Positions 1 to 7,150 of a DNA stretch of 64,000 nucleotides are shown here, in pieces. A program made the translations under genes and the position numbers. The stretch's first letter is position 1; each line of letters starts with the position of its first letter. The notes under the pieces were generated by a model, which saw only the letters and a list, made by a program, of their open reading frames with translations, was not told the origin of the DNA and made no database searches. This DNA is from Muriicola soli. GTDB lineage: Bacteria; Bacteroidota; Bacteroidia; Flavobacteriales; Flavobacteriaceae. Location of the stretch: contig NZ_CP035544.1 in the NCBI RefSeq assembly GCF_004139715.1, positions 1,736,001 through 1,800,000 on the forward strand, written 5' to 3'.

Positions 1-746
1 GATATTTCAAATCCGTATTTTTCCGGATGAGATAAAATTTCTTTAATCGCCATAATTCTGAAAACATAACGCCCGGTCTCCTGCCCTAATAGAAGGTCGT
101 AGTAATCAGTGGCCTGTTGTATCCCCATGTACTTATTGATAGCTCCTGCCCCCGCATTATAGGATGCAGCTGCTAAGGTCCAGCTTCCGAATTTTTCCTT
201 ATTCTTTTTCAGGTATTCACAGGCAAGTTGCGTGGCCAAAGCTAAGTTGTACCGCTCATCGACATTGGAATTTACTTCTAGCCCATATTCTTTCCCGGTG
301 GCCTTCATTATCTGCCAAAAACCTGCAGCACCGGCCGGCGAGACTACATTCTGCAAACCGCTCTCTGCAACGGCCAGATATTTAAAATCATCCGGGATAC
401 CGTTTTTTGCGAGAATAGGCTCAATAATAGGGAAGTACTTGTTTGCCCTTTTCATTAGGAGAACAGCGTTGGACTGCCAGTAGGTATTGACAAGGAATTC
501 CCTGTCTACCCTCTCCATAATTTCAGGATCTTTCTGAGGAACTTTTTCCCCGGCAAAATTGAGATCATCAGGAATTTCAATCGATGTTATCCGGTATTCA
601 TCTGCGACGCTTTTGTCTGTCTGATCAACTGTCACATCCTGCCTATCGGGTTCGGACATTAAATGACCCTGTTGCACGGCAAATATCAGGGTGCTCCCGA
701 TAAAGATCACGCCGAATACCATTAGAATATTTTTTAAGATTTTCAT
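1..746 (-). CDS. Membrane-bound lytic transglycosylase, SLT domain (3' end cut by window edge)
   Basis: This gene reads leftward off the window, leaving 248 codons. I translated it by hand from the ATG at 744-746. It opens with a hydrophobic N-terminal segment of about 25 residues, then a low-complexity linker, then an SLT (lysozyme-like) domain. The motifs AVAESGLQNVVSPAGAAGFW and AAASYNAGAG are diagnostic for MltD/Slt lytic transglycosylases; the Glu of AESG is the expected catalytic acid. Such enzymes cleave the MurNAc-GlcNAc bond of peptidoglycan in the periplasm with 1,6-anhydro product. The ETGRYVFRIMA segment near the edge is also typical of the family. C-terminal LysM repeats may lie outside the window. 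No operon partner is visible: the next gene is 46 bp upstream on the same strand and unrelated. Confidence 0.9.
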   Translation of the reverse strand, partial: MKILKNILMVFGVIFIGSTLIFAVQQGHLMSEPDRQDVTVDQTDKSVADEYRITSIEIPDDLNFAGEKVPQKDPEIMERVDREFLVNTYWQSNAVLLMKRANKYFPIIEPILAKNGIPDDFKYLAVAESGLQNVVSPAGAAGFWQIMKATGKEYGLEVNSNVDERYNLALATQLACEYLKKNKEKFGSWTLAAASYNAGAGAINKYMGIQQATDYYDLLLGQETGRYVFRIMAIKEILSHPEKYGFEI

Positions 747-792
747 CGCTTTGTTTTTTGAAAGGTACTCAAAGGTATAAATAAGAACTCCC

Positions 793-1455
793 TTAATCCA
801 AAATAATTGTCGGTAAACGTTCATTGAACCATTTATATCTGTGAATGATCATGGTATGGGTACCGTTTTTAACTGGAATACAACCTTTTATATACTGAAA
901 CGGAAAAACAATATCCTTATCACCGTGAATATGAACTATGTCCGGATGGTGTTCTGTCTGTTTCCATTTCACAATCTGATCTATTGACCAATCGAGGTAG
1001 TACTTGTCTTTCACAGCGAGGTATTCTTTGTACAATTCGAGTCGTTGCGTCACCGTTTCACCGAAGGCAAACTTGGCCAGGACGTCCAGGTTGTTTACCA
1101 TCCCGGTAGGAAGGATTTTATGGAGTCGGGTATAATTTGCGAAGATGAGTCTTTTAGGCATTTCCGAACGTTGTTTCACGCTGGAAATAATAATTAATTT
1201 TCTGACGGGAATATGCTTTGCCATTTCCTGAATGAGCATCCCTCCAAAAGATACCCCGATAAGGACGGGGTTTTCATGAACGATTAACGTATTCATTTTC
1301 CGGGCGTATGCCTCCAGGGTCATCCCTTTATCCGGAACAAACCAATCCAAGCGATGGATCTCAAATTGATCCTGTGGTAGTCTGATATTCTTGAAGATAG
1401 CACTGTTAGCGGCCATACCAGGCATTAAATAAACATGTATCTTCTTTTGTCTCAT
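793..1455 (-). CDS. Alpha/beta hydrolase, cytoplasmic
   Basis: A 220-residue alpha/beta hydrolase fold protein without a signal peptide. The nucleophile elbow is GVSFGG with Ser about residue 69; HGDKDIVFP supplies the likely catalytic Asp and NGTHTMI near the C terminus the likely His, so the triad appears complete. The protein is short for the superfamily and has only a small cap region around the middle. Substrate cannot be inferred; neighbours (transglycosylase and a GNAT-like gene) give no clear hint. The ATG at 1453-1455 faces the divergent gene at 1632, leaving a 176-bp shared promoter region. Family assignment is firm, specific activity unknown. Confidence 0.8.
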   Translation of the reverse strand: MRQKKIHVYLMPGMAANSAIFKNIRLPQDQFEIHRLDWFVPDKGMTLEAYARKMNTLIVHENPVLIGVSFGGMLIQEMAKHIPVRKLIIISSVKQRSEMPKRLIFANYTRLHKILPTGMVNNLDVLAKFAFGETVTQRLELYKEYLAVKDKYYLDWSIDQIVKWKQTEHHPDIVHIHGDKDIVFPFQYIKGCIPVKNGTHTMIIHRYKWFNERLPTIILD

Positions 1456-1501
1456 CTCGCCTGAACCGTCGTTTTATTTAGGAAATTAGCATTTTTTTCA
1501 C

Positions 1502-1509
1502 TACTTTTG
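1502..1509 (+). promoter_or_regulatory. Candidate -7 box (TACTTTTG) upstream of the GNAT-like gene
   Basis: Exact match to the Bacteroidota -7 consensus TAnnTTTG in the divergent intergenic region. No clear TTG -33 element was found at the usual spacing, and the leader to the ATG at 1632 would be about 120 nt, so this is tentative. Confidence 0.3.
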
Positions 1510-1578
1510 TAAATCATTCAACATAATATCAAGCTTATTTCTTTTTTTATTTAAAAAGTCACAATTGGGAAATTTAAG

Positions 1579-1597
1579 ATTACGATTCAATCGTAAT
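1579..1597. promoter_or_regulatory. Perfect 9-bp inverted repeat followed by a T-run, in the leader of the GNAT-like gene
   Basis: The arms ATTACGATT and AATCGTAAT flank a single C and are followed directly by seven T. The repeat ends 34 bp before the ATG at 1632. It could be an operator for a dimeric regulator or, folded as RNA with a 5-nt loop, a weak attenuator-type hairpin. Nothing in the sequence decides between them. Confidence 0.45.
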
Positions 1598-1631
1598 TTT
1601 TTTGTCTGAAACCAAAATTAAAACTAACTAT

Positions 1632-1925
1632 ATGAATCAATTAGTAATTAATGACAATAGTTTCTTGCGTCAGTTCGAAACTAAGGTTGATGGTCATTTG
1701 GCTAAGATCGAGTATTCTTCTCAGGAACGAAAAGTGTTTCTTACCAAACTGGTCATCCCTGAGGAAATTACCGCCGAAGGATTTAAGGAAGAATTCATTA
1801 AATCAGTTCTTCACCATATACAAGATCAAAATCTTAGGGTTGTCCCTACAAGTCCGCAAATAGCAGGCTTCTTAAGAAAGAATAGGCAATACAAAGAAAT
1901 GTTGCCGGTTGGCATCAGGATCTAA
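1632..1925 (+). CDS. Small GNAT-like N-acetyltransferase family protein (YjdJ type)
   Basis: A 97-residue cytoplasmic protein resembling the short YjdJ/NATD1-type GCN5-related acetyltransferases: an early segment reading GHLAKIEYSS, a central VIPEEITAEG (strand of the core sheet), a helix FIKSVLHHIQDQNLRVVPTS, and a C-terminal basic RKNRQYKEML. I chose the ATG at 1632 rather than the in-frame TTG at 1602, because the domain begins just after it and a palindrome with a T-run lies upstream. These mini-GNATs lack much of the usual N-terminal region, and the acetyl acceptor is generally unknown. The gene is monocistronic, with its own strong terminator 11 bp after the stop codon. Confidence 0.7.
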   Translation: MNQLVINDNSFLRQFETKVDGHLAKIEYSSQERKVFLTKLVIPEEITAEGFKEEFIKSVLHHIQDQNLRVVPTSPQIAGFLRKNRQYKEMLPVGIRI

Positions 1926-1935
1926 AAAGCTATAG

Positions 1936-1959
1936 ACCTCCCGAATGGGAGGTTTTTTT
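1936..1959 (+). terminator. Rho-independent terminator of the GNAT-like gene
   Basis: Stem ACCTCCC-GAAT-GGGAGGT followed by seven T, starting 11 bp after the stop at 1925. The T-run is only on the plus strand side, so it serves the plus-strand gene; it abuts the stop codon of the convergent mtaB gene. Confidence 0.9.
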
Positions 1960-3286
1960 ATGCCTCTATTTTTTCTGAAACAAAATTAAATCGAACCATA
2001 CCCCCTTCATCTATCTCCTCGAGTTTAACTTCCTGAAGCGTATTACAGAGCGAAGGATCCCAGGGTGCTCTTACTTTTACGTAGTTCTCAGTAAACCCGT
2101 GGATATAGCCTTCTTTATTTTCTCCTTCGAACAACACCGTTTTGGTGTTTCCTATCTGACTCTCATAAAAAGCCCTTCGCTTTTTTACAGATAAGCCCCT
2201 GAGCATCTTACTCCGTTTTTGTTTGATTTTTTGTGGCACCGGATCTGGCATTTTAGCGGCTTCGGTATTTGCCCTTTCGGAATAGGTAAAAACATGTAAG
2301 TAGGAGATGTCCAGATCGTTGAGGAAGTGATAGGTTTCCAAAAATTGTTCTTCGGTTTCGCCGGGGAATCCTACAATAACATCTACCCCGATACAGGCAT
2401 CGGGCATTAAGCCTTTTATTTTCGATACGCGATCTACATATAATTCACGCATATACCTCCGACGCATTCTTTTTAAGACCTCATTGCTTCCACTTTGCAA
2501 AGGGATGTGAAAATGAGGGACAAAGGTTCTGGAATCAGCTACGAAACGGATGGTCTCATCTTTTAAAAGATTGGGTTCAATGGAAGATATTCGCAATCGA
2601 TCTACCCCTTCAACCTTGTCCAGCGCCTGAACCAATTCGTAAAAGGTATGTTCGTGTTTCTTATTTCCGAATTCTCCCTTTCCGTAGTCTCCTATATTGA
2701 CCCCGGTAAGCACAATTTCCCGCACACCCTGCCCAGCGATCTGCCTGGCATTATCAAGGACGTTTTCCAGCTTGTCGCTACGCGATATCCCCCGTGCCAA
2801 GGGAATGGTACAATAAGTGCATTTGTAATCGCAACCGTCCTGTACTTTGAGGAAAGCCCGGGTTCTGTCTCCCAGAGAATAGCTGCCCACATAAAAATCT
2901 GCTTCCTGAATCTCACAGGAATGAACCTCCCCGAATTCATTCTTACTCAGGTCGTTCAGATAATCCGTAATCTTGAATTTCTCCGTTGCTCCCAGGACTA
3001 AGTCTACTCCGTCAACGGACGCTAATTCTTCAGGCTTAAGCTGGGCGTAGCATCCAATGGCAATTAAAAAGGCTTCCGGATTGATCTTCTGAGCTTTTCT
3101 GACAATGGTCTTAAAGCGTTTATCCGCATTCTCGGTCACTGAACAGGTATTAATTACATAGATATCGGCCCTCTCTTCAAATTCTACATGTTCGTACCCA
3201 GAATTTGAGAAACTCCTTGCAATGGTAGAGGTCTCAGAGTAATTGAGTTTACATCCCAGGGTATAAAAAGCTACTTTGTTTTTCAT
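1958..3286 (-). CDS. mtaB: tRNA t6A37 C2-methylthiotransferase MtaB (radical SAM)
   Basis: A 442-residue methylthiotransferase that converts N6-threonylcarbamoyladenosine at tRNA position 37 to its 2-methylthio form. The N-terminal MTTase domain has conserved cysteines in TLGCKLNYSE, INTCSVTE and IGCYAQ, which bind one 4Fe-4S cluster. The radical SAM motif CDYKCTYC lies at about residues 147-154 and binds the second cluster. A TRAM-like C-terminal domain follows. The motif GCKLNYSET marks MtaB rather than MiaB or RimO. The open frame extends upstream to 3436, but that extension overlaps the end of the next gene and lacks family homology, so the ATG at 3286 (start MKNKVAFYTL) is used; a -7 box lies just upstream of it. 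Confidence 0.92.
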   Translation of the reverse strand: MKNKVAFYTLGCKLNYSETSTIARSFSNSGYEHVEFEERADIYVINTCSVTENADKRFKTIVRKAQKINPEAFLIAIGCYAQLKPEELASVDGVDLVLGATEKFKITDYLNDLSKNEFGEVHSCEIQEADFYVGSYSLGDRTRAFLKVQDGCDYKCTYCTIPLARGISRSDKLENVLDNARQIAGQGVREIVLTGVNIGDYGKGEFGNKKHEHTFYELVQALDKVEGVDRLRISSIEPNLLKDETIRFVADSRTFVPHFHIPLQSGSNEVLKRMRRRYMRELYVDRVSKIKGLMPDACIGVDVIVGFPGETEEQFLETYHFLNDLDISYLHVFTYSERANTEAAKMPDPVPQKIKQKRSKMLRGLSVKKRRAFYESQIGNTKTVLFEGENKEGYIHGFTENYVKVRAPWDPSLCNTLQEVKLEEIDEGGMVRFNFVSEKIEA

Positions 3287-3311
3287 GGATTCGTTCCTGA
3301 TCAACGGGCTG

Positions 3312-3319
3312 CAAAGATA
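3312..3319 (-). promoter_or_regulatory. Candidate -7 box (TATCTTTG) for mtaB
   Basis: Exact TAnnTTTG match on the minus strand, 26 bp before the chosen mtaB ATG at 3286. No canonical -33 TTG was found at the usual spacing. Its position supports the shorter mtaB start. Confidence 0.45.
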
Positions 3320-3368
3320 CTGCTTTGTCTTCGGTCTTAAAAATGAAGGGTGTACTGCGAGAAAATGC

Positions 3369-4544
3369 CTAATACTTCCGCCACTTTTTGGTGATTTCAA
3401 AAACGTGTTCGAGAATGGCCGCTTCTTTTTCATCAAAGACCTTACCCCTTCTGGCCATCATAACCTCAGCGGCTTCAAAGGCCTTCCGGGTGTGATATGT
3501 TGAAAAACCGCTGGCTCCTCCCCAACTAAAGCTGGGGATAAAATTTCTGGGGAAACCCGGTACGTAAATGTTACAATTCACACCTATCACCGTTCCTGTG
3601 TTAAACATGGTGTTGATTGCTGTTTTACTGTGATCCCCCATCATAAGACCACAAAACTGCAGTCCGGTTTGGTCAAATCGTTCCGAAGCGTAGTTCCAAA
3701 GTCGGACTTTGGCGTAATTGTTTTTCAGGTTCGAATTATTGGAATCGGCCCCAATATTACACCATTCTCCCAGGACGGAATTTCCCAGATATCCATCGTG
3801 GCCCTTACTGGAATAACCAAAGATCACCGAATTGTTGATTTCTCCACACACCTTGCCATGGGGCCCCACCGTTGTTGGACCGTAGATCTTGGCTCCCATT
3901 TTTACAACGCCGCGTTCGCATAGCGCAAATCCCCCACGGATCATATTTCCTTCCATGACTTCAGAATCCTTCCCCAGGTAAATGGGTCCTTCGGTTGCAT
4001 TGAGAATACTGTGTTCTACTTTAGCACCTTTTTCAAGGAAAATATTTTCCGGGCAGATCACCCTGTTCGATGCAGGAATTGGAGCACTCTTTCTACCCTG
4101 AGTAACCCGCTCGTAATCTTGATGCAAGGCAATACCATTCTTCGAGAATATATCCCAGGTGTTTTGTATCCTGATGAGATCCTGAGTGGACTCCTGCCGG
4201 TTGAGACTCCCTATTTCTTCTTTTGTTTTAGGTTTTGCCGAACGATAGGCCACCAATTCGGTGGCATAATAAAGAGCGGTTTCAGGCTTGAGGGCCTGAA
4301 TTTCGGTCACTACTTGAGAGGTGGGTAAAAAAGAGGGATCGATAAATAAGTTGTCTTCTCCGAGTTCAAGTGGATATTTGGTCTCCAGATAGGGTTCCGT
4401 TTTGTAGGAAACAGCGACATTAAGGTGATCTTCCCACTTTTCGCGTAAGGTGAGAATCCCCATCCTGATTTCCCCAACGGGCCTGGTAAAGGTAAAGGGA
4501 AGTAAAGAAATCCTTACCTCACTGTCGAACAATACGTAATTCAT
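3369..4544 (-). CDS. GlmU-family sugar nucleotidyltransferase with left-handed beta-helix
   Basis: A 391-residue protein of the Bacteroidota alternative GlmU family, expected to act in UDP-GlcNAc synthesis (uridylyltransferase plus acetyltransferase-like halves). The N terminus carries the family signature FTFTRPVGEIRMGILTLREK in place of the classical GlmU LAAGxGTRM loop. The C-terminal half has hexapeptide-type turns (for example GPIYLGKDSEVMEG, then NTMFNTGTVIGVNCNIYVPG) indicating a left-handed beta-helix. The family is recognised firmly; the exact in vivo activity is inferred from family annotation. The gene ends 82 bp upstream of mtaB and is likely followed by its separate promoter. It is one of three minus-strand housekeeping genes here (with rpmE2 and mtaB). 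Confidence 0.85.
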   Translation of the reverse strand: MNYVLFDSEVRISLLPFTFTRPVGEIRMGILTLREKWEDHLNVAVSYKTEPYLETKYPLELGEDNLFIDPSFLPTSQVVTEIQALKPETALYYATELVAYRSAKPKTKEEIGSLNRQESTQDLIRIQNTWDIFSKNGIALHQDYERVTQGRKSAPIPASNRVICPENIFLEKGAKVEHSILNATEGPIYLGKDSEVMEGNMIRGGFALCERGVVKMGAKIYGPTTVGPHGKVCGEINNSVIFGYSSKGHDGYLGNSVLGEWCNIGADSNNSNLKNNYAKVRLWNYASERFDQTGLQFCGLMMGDHSKTAINTMFNTGTVIGVNCNIYVPGFPRNFIPSFSWGGASGFSTYHTRKAFEAAEVMMARRGKVFDEKEAAILEHVFEITKKWRKY

Positions 4545-4565
4545 GTATTCCTAATTTTACCCAAA

Positions 4566-4604
4566 AGTAAAAAAATAACGCCCCCGATATAAATCGGAGG
4601 CGTT
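4566..4604 (-). terminator. Rho-independent terminator downstream of rpmE2
   Basis: On the minus strand a stem AACGCC(t)CCGAT / ATCGG(g)GGCGTT with a 4-nt loop is followed by ATTTTTTTA. It lies about 50 bp beyond the rpmE2 stop and just upstream of the GlmU-like gene, separating the two transcripts. Confidence 0.8.
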
Positions 4605-4654
4605 GGATTATATTGTTCTCCGCAAATCCAGACGATTCGGGAGGATAAAAAGTC

Positions 4655-4906
4655 TTACTTCTTAAATTTCTGATATTTGTTTTTGAACTTGTCAATCCTA
4701 CCTGCAGTATCCACCAACTTGGCTTTCCCAGTGTAGAAAGGATGTGAGGTTCTTGAGATCTCCAACTTGATAAGCGGATATTCGACTCCTTCTACTTCGA
4801 GGGTCTCTTTTGTTTCAGCGGTCGATTTTGTGATAAACACGTCCTCGTTAGACATGTCCTTAAATGCTACTAATCTGTAATTTTCCGGATGTATACCTTT
4901 TCTCAT
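4655..4906 (-). CDS. rpmE2: 50S ribosomal protein L31 type B
   Basis: An 83-residue L31 of the type B class, a component of the large ribosomal subunit at the central protuberance/subunit bridge region. It starts [19 protein letters not shown] and ends in the typical basic tail [11 protein letters not shown]. The zinc-binding cysteines of type A L31 are absent, which places it in the zinc-independent group. A -7 promoter box lies 30 bp upstream and a good terminator downstream, so it appears to be transcribed alone. Confidence 0.96.
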   Translation of the reverse strand: MRKGIHPENYRLVAFKDMSNEDVFITKSTAETKETLEVEGVEYPLIKLEISRTSHPFYTGKAKLVDTAGRIDKFKNKYQKFKK

Positions 4907-4935
4907 CGTCTTAGGGGTATTCTTTTTTCAGGCTG

Positions 4936-4943
4936 CAAATGTA
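4936..4943 (-). promoter_or_regulatory. Candidate rpmE2 promoter -7 box (TACATTTG)
   Basis: Exact TAnnTTTG match on the minus strand, 30 bp before the rpmE2 ATG. A TTG lies 24 bp further upstream, slightly long for the usual flavobacterial spacing of roughly 17-23. Confidence 0.55.
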
Positions 4944-5069
4944 ATTATTTTTTTTAGCATTCCATAACAAGATTTTCAAAATTCCATCTTAAATATTGTA
5001 TCTTGAATTTGTAACATTTAGCTTTAAACAACCACTAACAAATTAATTAACGTAAAACTGAACAACAAA

Positions 5070-5576
5070 ATGGAACAAAATCAACCTAAAATCGGGAAGT
5101 TCTCCCTTAATTACGGCTTGATCCTCGGAGGAATCAGCGTGGTTTTTGCCCTTATGCTCTTCTTCGTTGATGCGCATACGAGCCAGGATAGTACCAGTCA
5201 GATAATTGGAATAGCCATAGCTGTAGCTGTTACATTGTGGGGAATATTTAATTTTAAAAAGGCTAATGGAGGTTTGTTATCAATTGGACAAGCTATAAAA
5301 TTGGGAATCTTAATCTCACTAATATCAGGCGTAATTTATGTTATCTATATGATGGTTCTCGCCAATGTCCTGGATCCGGAATTTGTTACCACAATTGCTG
5401 AAAATAACAGGGCCGCGGCACAGGAGGCTGGAGTGATGACAGCTGCTCAGATAGAGCAACAATACGAAGGAACCCTCAATTACTTCTGGTTTTCTTACCC
5501 GGTCATCCTTATTTTAAACGTAATCATTGGCCTGGTAATCGGATTAGTAGGTGGTCTAATATTTAAAAAATCGTAA
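5070..5576 (+). CDS. DUF4199 membrane protein, copy 1
   Basis: A 168-residue integral membrane protein of the DUF4199 family, common in Bacteroidota and of unknown function. Four hydrophobic segments are visible: about residues 12-32, 44-62, 75-97 and 142-163. The loop between segments 3 and 4 is polar, with DPEFVTTIAENNRAAAQEAG. The first 20 or so bases of the coding sequence are identical to those of the next gene, pointing to a tandem duplication. The two genes are 13 bp apart and presumably cotranscribed. Nothing in the neighbours reveals the role; the downstream glycosyltransferase gives only a weak link to the envelope. Confidence 0.8.
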   Translation: MEQNQPKIGKFSLNYGLILGGISVVFALMLFFVDAHTSQDSTSQIIGIAIAVAVTLWGIFNFKKANGGLLSIGQAIKLGILISLISGVIYVIYMMVLANVLDPEFVTTIAENNRAAAQEAGVMTAAQIEQQYEGTLNYFWFSYPVILILNVIIGLVIGLVGGLIFKKS

Positions 5577-5589
5577 TAACGAATAAAAA

Positions 5590-6102
5590 ATGGAACAAAA
5601 TCAACCTAAAACAGGCAAATTCGCTTTAAACTTCGGAGTCTTTCTGGGGGTAGTATCAGTAGTCTTCTCTCTCATGCTCTTTTCTCTGGATATGCATTAT
5701 CAAGGGGGTATTGCCGTAATGTTAGTGAGCATTTTAATCACGCTTGCATTTATTGTACTGGGAATGATTCAATTCAAAAAAGCCAATAATGGCTATATGA
5801 GTTTTGGGCAGGCCCTGAAGATTGGTGTGGGAATTGGCCTTATTGGCGCCGTCATTGGTGTTCTTTTTAATCAGGTCCTGATCAACTTTATCGACCCTGA
5901 AACGATGACTAAAGCCATGGAATACCAGCGTCAGCAATTGGAGGTAGCCGGACTTTCATCTCAGCAAATTGATGCGCAAATGGAAATGGCCGAAAAGTTT
6001 TCTTCTCCGTTTATCCAGATTGCTATTGGCCTTGTAGGCAGCATTATACTTAGTTTTCTGGTATCATTAATACCTGCCTTAATCCTCAAAAAAACGGAAT
6101 AG
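5590..6102 (+). CDS. DUF4199 membrane protein, copy 2
   Basis: A 170-residue paralogue of the preceding gene, starting with the same MEQNQPK and sharing the four-helix layout, the FKKANNG motif after the second helix and the DPETMTKAMEYQRQQLE loop before the last helix. Sequence identity outside the first residues is moderate, so the duplication is not recent over the whole gene, although the 5' ends are identical. Function unknown. It lies 46 bp upstream of the glycosyltransferase gene, which has its own candidate -7 box. Confidence 0.8.
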   Translation: MEQNQPKTGKFALNFGVFLGVVSVVFSLMLFSLDMHYQGGIAVMLVSILITLAFIVLGMIQFKKANNGYMSFGQALKIGVGIGLIGAVIGVLFNQVLINFIDPETMTKAMEYQRQQLEVAGLSSQQIDAQMEMAEKFSSPFIQIAIGLVGSIILSFLVSLIPALILKKTE

Positions 6103-6117
6103 GAAAATTAATATTTG

Positions 6118-6125
6118 TATTTTTG
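6118..6125 (+). promoter_or_regulatory. Candidate -7 box (TATTTTTG) for the GT2 gene
   Basis: Exact TAnnTTTG match 23 bp before the ATG at 6149. No clear -33 TTG at the proper distance. Confidence 0.4.
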
Positions 6126-6148
6126 GAAGGAAGAAGCAACGATTCTCC

Positions 6149-7123
6149 ATGAGCTTATCTATTGTCATTCCTTTACTTAACGAAGAAGAATCTTTAAAAG
6201 AACTCCATGATTGGATTGTATCGGTGATGCAGTCCAATCATTTTTTATACGAAATCCTCTTTATAGACGATGGCAGTACCGACAACTCCTGGGAGGTAAT
6301 AACCCGGCTGGCTGCCGGCAATGAGAACATCAAAGGAATTCGGTTTCTCAAAAATTTTGGAAAATCGCAGGCCCTGCACGCCGGTTTCAGACAGGCATCA
6401 GGCGATATTGTGATTACCATGGATGCCGATCTTCAAGACAATCCAGAAGAAATCCCGGAGCTTGTCCGGATGATAGAGGAGGAAAACTATGACCTGGTGT
6501 CGGGCTGGAAGAAGAAACGCTACGACCACGCCCTTACAAAAAACATCCCGTCTAAGCTCTTTAATTGGGCTGCGCGAAGAACCTCTGGGGTGAAATTGCA
6601 CGACTTTAATTGCGGGATAAAGGCTTTCAGGAAAGAAGTGATCAAAAACATAGAAGTCTCAGGAGAGATGCACAGGTATATTCCTGTTCTGGTGAAGAAT
6701 GCGGGATTTTCAAAAATTGGAGAGAAAGTAGTACAACACCAGGCGAGGAAGTTTGGCAAAACTAAATTTGGAGCAGATCGGTTTATCAACGGTTTTCTGG
6801 ATCTGATCACCATATGGTTCGTTTCCAAATTCGGCAAAAGACCGATGCACCTCTTCGGGGCACTCGGTGTACTCATGTTTATTATTGGTTCCGGATTTGC
6901 CCTTTATCTGGGGATCGACAAGGTTTTTATTAATCCAACAGGCCGATTGTTGAGTCAGCGCCCTCAATTCTATGTGGCACTCACCGCTATGATCATAGGT
7001 ACGCAATTCTTCTTAGCCGGCTTTTTGGGAGAGATCATGGTTCGATCCAGAAAAAACGAACCACGCTATAAGATTTCCAGGGAAATCAACCTGGCTCAGA
7101 GGGAAAAAGAATATACGCCCTAA
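6149..7123 (+). CDS. Family 2 glycosyltransferase, polyprenyl-phosphate sugar transferase type
   Basis: A 324-residue GT2 enzyme. The N-terminal GT-A domain starts SIVIPLLNEEESL and carries DDGSTDNSW, the metal-binding DADLQDNP (about residues 90-97) and HDFNCGIKAF. Two C-terminal hydrophobic segments (about 230-255 and 270-295) anchor it in the inner membrane. This architecture matches dolichyl/undecaprenyl-phosphate glycosyltransferases such as DPM1, ArnC and GtrB-like enzymes, which load one sugar onto the lipid carrier for use outside the membrane. Donor sugar is not predictable. It precedes a phosphohexomutase gene by 27 bp; the pair could supply and use activated hexose, though this is only inference from position. 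Confidence 0.88.
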   Translation: MSLSIVIPLLNEEESLKELHDWIVSVMQSNHFLYEILFIDDGSTDNSWEVITRLAAGNENIKGIRFLKNFGKSQALHAGFRQASGDIVITMDADLQDNPEEIPELVRMIEEENYDLVSGWKKKRYDHALTKNIPSKLFNWAARRTSGVKLHDFNCGIKAFRKEVIKNIEVSGEMHRYIPVLVKNAGFSKIGEKVVQHQARKFGKTKFGADRFINGFLDLITIWFVSKFGKRPMHLFGALGVLMFIIGSGFALYLGIDKVFINPTGRLLSQRPQFYVALTAMIIGTQFFLAGFLGEIMVRSRKNEPRYKISREINLAQREKEYTP

Positions 7124-7150
7124 TTATATATGAATACCAACGCTAGTTAA

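Noticed and set aside
3287-3436. 50-residue N-terminal extension of mtaB
   Set aside because: It overlaps the GlmU-like gene, lacks family similarity, and a -7 box lies between; family members start at MKNKVAFYTL.
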